64,000 nucleotides of DNA, from positions 248,001 to 312,000 of the forward strand of contig NZ_BLTJ01000001.1 of the NCBI RefSeq assembly GCF_013282095.1, in the 5' to 3' direction. Positions within the stretch are counted from its first letter, which is position 1, and every line of letters begins with the position of its first letter. The position numbers were made by a program, and so were the translations under genes. The stretch is from Enterocloster alcoholdehydrogenati. GTDB lineage: Bacteria; Bacillota; Clostridia; Lachnospirales; Lachnospiraceae. The notes beneath the pieces were generated by a model. That model saw only the letters and a list, made by a program, of their open reading frames with translations, made no database searches and was not told where the DNA came from. Shown piece after piece: positions 45,121 to 52,337 of this stretch.

Positions 45121-46332
45121 TTACCACACCGCATGAACAGGTTCATAATGGAACAACACTTTTTTTATATCTCCCATTACTGCTATATGTTTAATTCCCA
45201 ATCCATGCAATTGTTCTACTACCTCTGACGGATCTAACATCGCCACAATAAATAGCCCTTCTTCTTGATCGACTATCTGCGCTGGTCCAATACAGCATAT
45301 CCCCTCAATTTTAGTTCCCCATTTCTCTTTTGCATTATCAATCCAGCCCGATATTGTTATACCATAGGCATACAGTGTTTCTAACATCTCTCGTCCCATC
45401 TGTCCTGCTCCGAAAATCCAGATATTTCGGCTTTTAAGGAAACACAAATTCTCTTTAACAGAAATCGGTATCGTGCTATGACTTTTATCATCTTCTGCTG
45501 CTGTCTTCAGCTGTTCCCTTAAATAATCTAAAATGGTACTGGCTGGTCGGGCATTCTTTAGCAAAAGATATAACTGATAATAAAAATTAAATATACTTCC
45601 GCAAAAATGGATTTTCTCTTGCTCTGTAATTTTTTCACAAAACTGAACAAACATTTCGTTATATTCTATTTGATGGCATTTCATTGTTTGCTGTCCCTGC
45701 TCTGGATGTATACGGGAAATCATCAAGGGGGCATTCACAAAGACTGACTTCTGCCCCCGCATCACACGAAATAAGAACTCACTATCTTGTGTTGCAATCA
45801 ATTTGGGGTCATAAAGTCCTACCCTATCATAATGACTTTTGTGAATCAGTACTGTACTGCCATGAATAGCCAAAAATAAGGGTGCAAAACAACTATCCTC
45901 CAATTGATCTTTCGTATAACTTTGCAAAAAATCTACAGCTATACTCTTTCCTTTTATTACATCTAAAAATTCAAAATTACTATGTACAATGGGAGCTGAT
46001 ATCCCTGATGAAAGAGCTGCTTTCATCTGAATTTCTATCTTATTGGGTGTGAACATATCATCATGGGAAAGCCATGACATATATTCTCCTGTCATATGCC
46101 TTATTCCATAATTCACTGCTGTTGCTACACCGCCATTTTCCTTACTAAAGTATCGGATGCGCTCTCCATAAGATTTCGCTACGGCATCTGTAGCACCATT
46201 GTCATTGGATCCGTCATTAATTACCAGCACCTCACAGTTATCATAAGTCTGATTCAATGCACTATCTATTGCACTCCTCATATAGTTTGTCCCATTATAG
46301 ACGGGGATTATAATCGAAACTTTTGGGTTCAT
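45121..46332 (-). CDS. Family 2 glycosyltransferase with C-terminal Rossmann-like FGAG domain (b)
   Basis: 403 aa. The N-terminal GT-A domain has S-I-I-I-P-V-Y-N-G, N-D-G-S-N-D and S-W-L-S-H-D-D (metal-binding acids) near residue 90. A helical region follows. The C-terminal ~100 residues form a Rossmann-like domain, W-I-F-G-A-G-Q-M-G, continuing to G-W-I-D-N. It resembles the product at 48682-49911 in both domains. It overlaps the propeller gene by four bases (ATGA) and lies within the AT-rich cassette. The sugar donor is unknown. Confidence 0.85.
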   Translation of the reverse strand: MNPKVSIIIPVYNGTNYMRSAIDSALNQTYDNCEVLVINDGSNDNGATDAVAKSYGERIRYFSKENGGVATAVNYGIRHMTGEYMSWLSHDDMFTPNKIEIQMKAALSSGISAPIVHSNFEFLDVIKGKSIAVDFLQSYTKDQLEDSCFAPLFLAIHGSTVLIHKSHYDRVGLYDPKLIATQDSEFLFRVMRGQKSVFVNAPLMISRIHPEQGQQTMKCHQIEYNEMFVQFCEKITEQEKIHFCGSIFNFYYQLYLLLKNARPASTILDYLREQLKTAAEDDKSHSTIPISVKENLCFLKSRNIWIFGAGQMGREMLETLYAYGITISGWIDNAKEKWGTKIEGICCIGPAQIVDQEEGLFIVAMLDPSEVVEQLHGLGIKHIAVMGDIKKVLFHYEPVHAVW

Positions 46333-47534
46333 TTTCTATCTCCTGAATTGTTCCACAATATATGATAAATAAGTCTGCCCCTGTTTTGTTCGCTGGCTTT
46401 CTCACTGGTCTTTTTCTGTCCGGATTCCCTTAGTGCATCCAGATAAATAGTTAATGGACAACTAGGTTCCATCAAAACCTGTTTAGATCCAGGTAACTGT
46501 TTTGCCAATCTTTGCATAAAAAGGCATAACACATCACCACAAATACTTATATTAAAATATTGTACTTTCTGTTCAAACAAATCTGCCACTACCATTGTAC
46601 TTGAATGATATGGAAGCAGAATCAACTTTCTATTTCGTTTCAAGCAAATAGAAAAAGCCTGTATCTTTGCCCCAGTCATTTTAATCTGCTTCCAATCCAG
46701 CATAATTTTTTGCATAGAACCATTCCAAAATACATAAATAGGCTGATCATGCATCGGCATATTGATCACCAAATCCTCTACACAACTACTGGAAAAATAT
46801 TTCAGTTGTTTGCGCGGAACCACCCGATCCCCTGTTTTCTCTTTCGGATAAAGCTGCCTTACTGAAATGCAGTCATCATCTTTATAAACATCATAACCAC
46901 ATCCATCTCCATGAAATAAATATAAATACTGCCCATCCGTTGACATATTAAAAAGTGGCTGGTGATCATTAGTTTGATGAAATACAATTTTATATGTATT
47001 TAAATCAATTGAAAAAAACAAGTCTGTTCCTTGTATGACGAAATAAGCCTTTTCCTGATATGTTCCTTCTCCTATTACATACATATCCTCTATTTTTTTG
47101 CACATATTACCATATTCTAACTGTATAGTTTTATAATGTTCTGTATTTAAATCCAAAATATATGCAAAATGGCTATAGATCACAGGAAACAACAGCACCT
47201 TCTCTTCTGCAAATGAAACTGCGTTAAAATAAACCAGATATTCCTCACTTCGGATAGGAAGGTAGCGGATCTCTCCCGTTACAGTATCATAAAAAGCAAT
47301 ATTTTTTGCCAGACATGGAATACAGATGACTTTTCCCTTATACCAGAACGCTTTCGTATAAAGGGATCCGCAAAATAACGGCTCCCTTTCAAAGCTGGTC
47401 ACATACTCCGTCTTTCCCGTATCCGGATCCAGGCAGAACAGCCCATTGACCATATTGGAAACCATCCAGATCCGGCCCTCATCATCCATACAGGCGCACT
47501 GGGTTGTCAGCGGATAAGGGGATGTTTCTCTCAT
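46329..47534 (-). CDS. Propeller-like protein of unknown function
   Basis: 401 aa, family not recognised. The sequence is a series of short beta-rich units ending in aromatic or hydrophobic strands (G-R-I-W-M-V-S-N, N-G-L-F-C-L-D-P-D-T-G-K, Y-L-Y-L-F-H-G-D-G), which suggests a beta-propeller. No signal peptide or transmembrane segment is visible, so it is probably cytoplasmic. It sits between radical SAM 1 (3-base gap) and a glycosyltransferase (4-base overlap) and so must be co-expressed. The first ~60 codons have the composition of the surrounding genome; the remainder is AT-rich. Confidence 0.75.
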   Translation of the reverse strand: MRETSPYPLTTQCACMDDEGRIWMVSNMVNGLFCLDPDTGKTEYVTSFEREPLFCGSLYTKAFWYKGKVICIPCLAKNIAFYDTVTGEIRYLPIRSEEYLVYFNAVSFAEEKVLLFPVIYSHFAYILDLNTEHYKTIQLEYGNMCKKIEDMYVIGEGTYQEKAYFVIQGTDLFFSIDLNTYKIVFHQTNDHQPLFNMSTDGQYLYLFHGDGCGYDVYKDDDCISVRQLYPKEKTGDRVVPRKQLKYFSSSCVEDLVINMPMHDQPIYVFWNGSMQKIMLDWKQIKMTGAKIQAFSICLKRNRKLILLPYHSSTMVVADLFEQKVQYFNISICGDVLCLFMQRLAKQLPGSKQVLMEPSCPLTIYLDALRESGQKKTSEKASEQNRGRLIYHILWNNSGDRK

Positions 47535-47537
47535 GGC

Positions 47538-48707
47538 TTATTCCTCCCTTTTCTGCACTGCCGGCCTTACCTTATGGGGATTGATTTCCACGTAACCGGC
47601 ACATTGTCTGCAAAACTGCGCATATCCCTTTTGGCTGTACCCGGCTCTGAATTCTGCGGCCTCTTTAACGTTCTTTCTGGTATGAGCCCTCAAATCATAT
47701 GTCTCAGCTGCATCAATGGGCGGGGTAATGCCTGCCTTTGCCGCAAACGAAGCATAATTGCAGGTGTAAAGTCTCCCCTTATAATATTCCTGCCATGGCA
47801 CGTGGCAGCGGGAATATTTTTCTGTCAGTTCCTCCGGCGTTTTCTCTTTCTGAGAATAGGGATAAAGATCAATCCATGTATCGTACTTTTTAGAGATTAC
47901 CTTCTCACCTCCACCGTATTTCAATAATAATTCCAGATTTTTCTCAAAGCTGTCTCTGTACTCCGGGAGGGCATCTCTATAGTCGTCTACTGTAATTTTA
48001 ATATCCAGCTCCCGCAGCGCTTCCAGAAATGCAGACGGAGGCGTCACTGTGCCGTTCGTCACAGTCTCCAGAGAATATATTTTTGAGGAATACCGCTCCA
48101 TTATGTAGCGCATACATTCTGCAAGATGAGGGTACAAAAGAGGTTCTCCTCCGCTTATCAGCAGCAGGCCAATATAATCAATATGTGCAAAGAACAAATC
48201 CAGATCCGCCTTTACCTCCTCCAGGGGACGCACCTCAAACCTGCTGCAGTATGTGGTAAAATTGAGACAGGCCTCACATCTTAAATTGCAGGCAGTAATG
48301 GGAATAAATGAGATCGAAGGAACGAACCATTCATCGTAAGCATAGGCTGCCACTACCGAAAGAAATTCCTCATAATGCCAGAAATCCTTTCCCAGTACCA
48401 GCCCCATTTCAGACAGCTGTCTGTCTATCTCTCCCGTCATCTCAGAGGCAAAAGAAACTATAATGCCTGCTCCTTCTGAAAGCAGGGCTTTTTGAGGGGC
48501 ATAGACCGGCATCCCCTTAAAAATGCCTCCCTGTTTGCTCTCATCGTTATCTAGAAAACCGAGAACCGGAATTGTCTGATAGCGGGATAACAGGATATCC
48601 CGCACCATCGCCCCGTCATGACCGGCTCCGAACAGGTAAAATCCCTGGCATGACCTTATATTTTCATAGACCTCATCAAATTCATGGCCCCTGTTGTTCC
48701 ATTTCAT
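47538..48707 (-). CDS. Radical SAM protein with N-terminal Rossmann-like domain (paralogue 1)
   Basis: 389 aa. Rossmann-like domain with L-F-G-A-G at 25-29 and G-F-L-D-N near 50. The radical SAM motif C140/C144/C147 (C-N-L-R-C-E-A-C) is followed by I-S-G-G-E-P near 184. C301, C316, C366 and C369 form the late-cysteine set shared with the paralogues (C-x14-C-x48/49-C-x2-C). The start at 48707 matches the paralogues' M-K-W-x-x-x-G opening and has GGAGG upstream; earlier ATGs in the frame lie inside the preceding gene. It overlaps that glycosyltransferase gene by 26 bases. Confidence 0.88.
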   Translation of the reverse strand: MKWNNRGHEFDEVYENIRSCQGFYLFGAGHDGAMVRDILLSRYQTIPVLGFLDNDESKQGGIFKGMPVYAPQKALLSEGAGIIVSFASEMTGEIDRQLSEMGLVLGKDFWHYEEFLSVVAAYAYDEWFVPSISFIPITACNLRCEACLNFTTYCSRFEVRPLEEVKADLDLFFAHIDYIGLLLISGGEPLLYPHLAECMRYIMERYSSKIYSLETVTNGTVTPPSAFLEALRELDIKITVDDYRDALPEYRDSFEKNLELLLKYGGGEKVISKKYDTWIDLYPYSQKEKTPEELTEKYSRCHVPWQEYYKGRLYTCNYASFAAKAGITPPIDAAETYDLRAHTRKNVKEAAEFRAGYSQKGYAQFCRQCAGYVEINPHKVRPAVQKREE

Positions 48708-49911
48708 AAATTCCCGTTCCTCCATTCTTTCTTTTTTCATATTTACGCAAAAGAAGCGCATCTGCCTCCTGCTTAAGCATTATCCTTGTGTATCCAATCT
48801 CGCGCAGCTGTTTCAATGCCGGCAGATAATATTTCTGCGCGATGATAACGGTACATTCCCTGTGGCTGTCCAGATAAGACACCGGATAACAGGGTATCCC
48901 ATCCACCTGCGTGCCTGCCTTATGGGGTGAATTATCCAGGAAACAAAACGCAGCAATCTGATTCCTGTTCAGCTCATATTTGAGCCGGAGTCCGTACTCT
49001 CCCGCTCCAAAAATGGCAATCGGCTTTGCGGCGTGGAGGGGATGACGCTCATTTTTTACATTCGCACTCCCTTTTTCCTCCATCCAGCGTTCCAGAATAT
49101 AAAGTTCCTCGTTCCCCCCCATGCTCTTAATTATACCGCCAATTTTATGGTAAACCATATCAGCCTCAGGAGCGATGGCGCGGATATCCGCTGCAGACAG
49201 CCGAAAAAGGGCGGATAAAAACAGACGCCTGTTTTCCTTATCCACCTGATCCCTGAAACGGCTGGTACCCGATCCTGGATGCAGACGCACCCGGCTGACA
49301 GCAGCTTCCGAAAAAGCCATCTGCTGCCCCGGCATCAGGCGAAACATAAACTCGTTGTCCTGGGCCGTAAGCAGAGATTCATCGAACAGGCCGATTCTGT
49401 CAAAATGATCCCGGCAGAACAGAAGGCTGCTAAAGTGAAGTTCTCCCCACAACAGCAGAAAAAGCGGACGCTCCAGCAGGTCGCGGGGAAAATACCTTTG
49501 AAATGCAGTAGGGACGCCCCCATCATCCTCATCCCGAAACAGCTGATAATTGCCGGCACACACTGTTTCCGCATTTCCCGACATCTGAATCGCCCTCATC
49601 TGGCATTCCACCTTATCAGGCAGAAACAGGTCATCATGAGAGAGCCAGCAGAAATAACGGCCGTTCATGCTCTGTATCCCGCAGTTTAAGGCAGAAGCCA
49701 CGCCTCCGTTTTCTTTTTCAATGTAACGTATCCTGTCTCCATAAGCCAAAGCTGCTTTACGGGTTTCCCCTCCATCCTCTGAACCGTCATTTACAACGAT
49801 TACTTCACAGTGAGGATATGTCTGTCCCAGAGCACTGTCTATGGCCTGCGGCAAATACCGGGCTCCGTTGTACACAGGTATGACCACCGATACAAGACTG
49901 TCCTCTCTCAT
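48682..49911 (-). CDS. Family 2 glycosyltransferase with C-terminal Rossmann-like FGAG domain (a)
   Basis: 409 aa. N-terminal GT-A domain with V-V-I-P-V-Y-N-G, N-D-G-S-E-D and C-W-L-S-H-D-D. The C-terminal ~115 residues carry the Rossmann-like unit A-I-F-G-A-G-E-Y-G, then F-C-F-L-D-N, as in the other glycosyltransferase at 45121-46332. The start at 49911 has AAGGGAG and overlaps the upstream gene by four bases; a longer reading from 50010 has no ribosome site. Second gene after the sigma-28 promoter, followed directly by radical SAM 1. Confidence 0.86.
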   Translation of the reverse strand: MREDSLVSVVIPVYNGARYLPQAIDSALGQTYPHCEVIVVNDGSEDGGETRKAALAYGDRIRYIEKENGGVASALNCGIQSMNGRYFCWLSHDDLFLPDKVECQMRAIQMSGNAETVCAGNYQLFRDEDDGGVPTAFQRYFPRDLLERPLFLLLWGELHFSSLLFCRDHFDRIGLFDESLLTAQDNEFMFRLMPGQQMAFSEAAVSRVRLHPGSGTSRFRDQVDKENRRLFLSALFRLSAADIRAIAPEADMVYHKIGGIIKSMGGNEELYILERWMEEKGSANVKNERHPLHAAKPIAIFGAGEYGLRLKYELNRNQIAAFCFLDNSPHKAGTQVDGIPCYPVSYLDSHRECTVIIAQKYYLPALKQLREIGYTRIMLKQEADALLLRKYEKRKNGGTGIYEMEQQGP

Positions 49912-51254
49912 AGATACTCCCTTTGATCCACTGCCTGGATCAGAATCGGTTTTCCCATATTTTGGCAAAGCTGCACCAGGCTGCTTCTGTCGCCGTAATA
50001 GGCATCGCACAGCAGCAGCGCACGATCCAGATCTGGCGAATCATCGAAAATTCCCCAGCCTTCGTTTTGATACCGGATCTCCAGTTCCCGGTAAGGTTCA
50101 AGCAGCTCCGGCCGCATGGCCTGAAGGGTGGAGAGAGTCAGCGGATGGGGCCTCCAAAGCAGCGCTGTCTGTTTCTGCCTCTCTCTAAATACAGAAAATA
50201 CATCCGCCATTTTATCGAGCATCTTCTCACCATGCTGTAAGAGAGCAGAAACGCTGGTATTATACAGCACGATCTTTTTTTTAGAACCGTCCGGCCGATA
50301 CATCCGCTTTCTCCAGGGATCCGGGATCTGAAGCTCCTGTTTCCCGGCAGTTCCTTTATCCATCTTTGGAGATCCGAGGCCCAGAATTTTCTTCTCCCAT
50401 ATGGGTCTGCTCTCCGCTCCCCAGATCTGGGTCAATACCTGAATATAGGTCTCCCTCATCTGTTCTGACTGCACAATCACACGATCTGCATACTGCAGCG
50501 CAGGGACATTGCAGAAATGTGCGACAGCCTCCGTATATTCTCTGTTGGAACATGGCTGATCCTCCAGAACAAAGTATGGGATATACACGAGGCAGTCTGT
50601 ATAGTTTCGGAGATTTTCCGAATAGAAAAAGGGATGGACGCTGGTCACAAAATTACTGTCATCATAAGGATTATGAATAAATATCATATCTGGGTGACGT
50701 TCCTTAAGGTCATACTCCGTATATCGGGTAATGGGTACATAGGATGGATACATCTCTGATTCATCACGGAGCTGCCCAAAGCTGTGATCCTGTCTGCGGT
50801 CATAATAGGGAAGAGGTACCACATAGGAATCGCAGGAAGGATCCTCCCTGGCCGCCATCCAGACACTCTCCAGGCTGTCCCACATAGATGCTTTATATGG
50901 GAGAAATACAACCTCCATGCGCACAGAAATATCCTTTGCAATCTGTCTGCTGAGCCTGTGGCAGAACGCATCCCCCTCCTTTAAAAAATCCTCTGCGGGT
51001 TCTTCATTGGAAACAAACGCCTGATACTTCTCATAAAGCCATTCGCAGTACGCCTCCAGACTTCCTATGATTTCTGAACACTCATTTTCAGACTGCTCGA
51101 TGATTTCTCCGATGCGGACGGCGCCCTGCTGGCACTGTTCCAACAGCAAAAAGGCTGTCTCCTCCCCCTTCAAAACCGCCATTAAGATTTCTTTGTGGGC
51201 CTGGCGAAACGTCTGTATCAGTTCCAGTATCTTTTCTTTCTGTCTTTTTCTCAT
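49908..51254 (-). CDS. CDP-glycerol glycerophosphotransferase-like protein
   Basis: 448 aa, first gene of the glycan operon. The N-terminal ~110 residues are helical. The rest resembles GT-B type CDP-polyol phosphotransferases (TagB/TagF group): I-F-I-H-N-P-Y-D, Y-A-D-R-V-I-V-Q-S, L-G-S-P-K-M-D-K, then L-W-R-P-H-P and Y-G-D-R-S-S in the C-terminal half, where the family active-site histidine and donor-binding Ser lie. No transmembrane segment. The nearby CDP-polyol synthesis operon, under the same kind of promoter, is the likely donor supply, so transfer of a phosphopolyol onto flagellin or its glycan is a reasonable hypothesis. Confidence 0.8.
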   Translation of the reverse strand: MRKRQKEKILELIQTFRQAHKEILMAVLKGEETAFLLLEQCQQGAVRIGEIIEQSENECSEIIGSLEAYCEWLYEKYQAFVSNEEPAEDFLKEGDAFCHRLSRQIAKDISVRMEVVFLPYKASMWDSLESVWMAAREDPSCDSYVVPLPYYDRRQDHSFGQLRDESEMYPSYVPITRYTEYDLKERHPDMIFIHNPYDDSNFVTSVHPFFYSENLRNYTDCLVYIPYFVLEDQPCSNREYTEAVAHFCNVPALQYADRVIVQSEQMRETYIQVLTQIWGAESRPIWEKKILGLGSPKMDKGTAGKQELQIPDPWRKRMYRPDGSKKKIVLYNTSVSALLQHGEKMLDKMADVFSVFRERQKQTALLWRPHPLTLSTLQAMRPELLEPYRELEIRYQNEGWGIFDDSPDLDRALLLCDAYYGDRSSLVQLCQNMGKPILIQAVDQREYL

Positions 51255-51296
51255 ACCGCATCCACTCCAATTTCCTAATCCTTATACTAAATATAT

Positions 51297-51323
51297 ATAT
51301 CGGCGCAAATGTGGAATCTATTA
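51297..51323 (-). promoter_or_regulatory. Sigma-28 promoter of the flagellar glycan operon
   Basis: Minus strand TAAT (51323-51320), 15-base spacer, GCCGATAT (51304-51297), about 43 bases before the first gene (start 51254). It lies immediately downstream of the flagellin terminator. Confidence 0.85.
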
Positions 51324-51327
51324 GAGC

Positions 51328-51357
51328 AAAAAATCCCAGGCCGAAGCCTGGGATTTT
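51328..51357 (-). terminator. Terminator of the flagellin gene
   Basis: A 12-bp perfect stem AAAATCCCAGGC / GCCTGGGATTTT with a TTCG tetraloop on the minus strand, running into six T. A strong intrinsic terminator. Confidence 0.92.
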
Positions 51358-51386
51358 CGCCGTATGAACAACGGGAAACAGTAAAA

Positions 51387-52196
51387 TTACTGTAACATAT
51401 TTAATACGCCCTGAGGCATGGAATTGGACTGAGCCAGCATGGACTGAGCTGCCTGCATCAGGATGTTGTTCTTGGTGTAGGAAGTCATCTCGTCTGCCAT
51501 GTCTGTATCGCGGATACGGCTCTCTGCTGCAGTTACGTTCTCGGAGGTTACCTTCAGGTTGTTGACAGTATGCTCCATACGGTTCTGAGCAGCACCGAGC
51601 TGAGCGCGGTAGGTAGATACCTTATCAATTGCAGTATTAATTGTATCAATAGCAGTAGTGGCGTTTGTAACATTATCTACAGTAATATTATTAATACCCA
51701 AAGCTGTGGAACCCATACCCTGAGAAGACACCTTTAATACTTCAGTTTTTGTGGCGCCAATCTGGAAGGTCATATTGTTATTAGCAGACAGTGGCTTAAC
51801 ACCGTTGAACTCTGTTGATGTAGAAATACGGTCAATCTCCTGAGTCAGAGCATCTACCTCTGCCTTGATGTTATCTCTAGCAGTTTTTGTATATGTACCA
51901 TTCGCAGCCTGAGTAGACAGAGTCTTTAAACGCTGAAGCATGGAGTGGGTCTCTGTCAGAGCACCTTCTGCTGTCTGGATCAGACCAATGCCGTCGTTAG
52001 CGTTGCTTACAGCCTGGTTCAGACCGTTGATCTGAGAACGCATGGACTCGGAGATAGCCAGACCAGCTGCGTCATCGCCTGCGCGGTTGATCTTGTAACC
52101 GGAAGACAGCTTCTCCAGGTTCTTGCTCAGCGCGCTCTGGTTGGTAGATAAGTTTCTGTAAGAATTGATCGCTGCAATATTATGCTGAATTACCAT
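51387..52196 (-). CDS. fliC: Flagellin (major-type)
   Basis: Filament subunit exported by the flagellar type III apparatus. The 269 aa product consists of the conserved D0/D1 parts: N-terminal I-N-R-A-G-D-D-A-A-G-L-A-I-S-E and C-terminal E-S-R-I-R-D-T-D-M-A. The central region is short, so D2/D3 are essentially missing. Residues about 138-190 are rich in Ser, Thr and Asn and are the likely surface-exposed site for glycans. It has its own sigma-28 promoter, a CsrA-type hairpin in the leader, the ribosome site AAAGGAGG and a strong terminator. The next operon makes a glycan, consistent with modification of this protein. Confidence 0.96.
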   Translation of the reverse strand: MVIQHNIAAINSYRNLSTNQSALSKNLEKLSSGYKINRAGDDAAGLAISESMRSQINGLNQAVSNANDGIGLIQTAEGALTETHSMLQRLKTLSTQAANGTYTKTARDNIKAEVDALTQEIDRISTSTEFNGVKPLSANNNMTFQIGATKTEVLKVSSQGMGSTALGINNITVDNVTNATTAIDTINTAIDKVSTYRAQLGAAQNRMEHTVNNLKVTSENVTAAESRIRDTDMADEMTSYTKNNILMQAAQSMLAQSNSMPQGVLNMLQ

Positions 52197-52230
52197 AGTT
52201 AAATTCCTCCTTTAATTCAAAGAAAACGTC

Positions 52231-52252
52231 ACGGCAGCATCCTTTCCGCCGC
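52231..52252 (-). promoter_or_regulatory. Probable CsrA-binding hairpin in the flagellin leader
   Basis: In the mRNA, CGGCGG and CTGCCG (plus an outer G-U pair) form a stem presenting AAAGGAUG in an 8-base loop. This matches the A-N-G-G-A core that CsrA prefers. A second GGA lies in the ribosome site AAAGGAGG (52206-52213), giving the two-site arrangement known from the Bacillus hag leader. fliW and csrA are in the window. Confidence 0.7.
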
Positions 52253-52309
52253 TTCTGTCCCCCATATGCGGGCCCTCACATCAGGAACAGATCTTCTTTC
52301 CATTTATAT

Positions 52310-52336
52310 CTATCGGCAGATGCCGGAAATATATAA
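52310..52336 (-). promoter_or_regulatory. Sigma-28 promoter of the flagellin gene at 51387-52196
   Basis: Minus strand TTAT (52336-52333), 15-base spacer, GCCGATAG (52317-52310). The -35 side ends just past the stop codon of the other flagellin, leaving a leader of about 105 bases. Confidence 0.85.
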
Positions 52337-52337
52337 G

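Larger units (their letters stand above)
43550..47350. other. AT-rich mosaic cassette inside the glycan operon
   Basis: Base composition visibly drops in GC between about 43550 and 47350 compared with both flanks. It spans the 5' part of radical SAM 3, all of radical SAM 2 and the second FGAG-fused glycosyltransferase, and most of the propeller-like gene. Edges are judged by eye and are approximate. Confidence 0.65.

Noticed and set aside
42699-48707. The radical SAM trio as maturases of a ribosomally made peptide (RiPP) system
   Set aside because: I saw no short precursor gene, leader-binding domain or peptide transporter in or beside the operon. Glycosyltransferases, nucleotide-sugar genes and the flagellar promoter fit a glycan pathway better.
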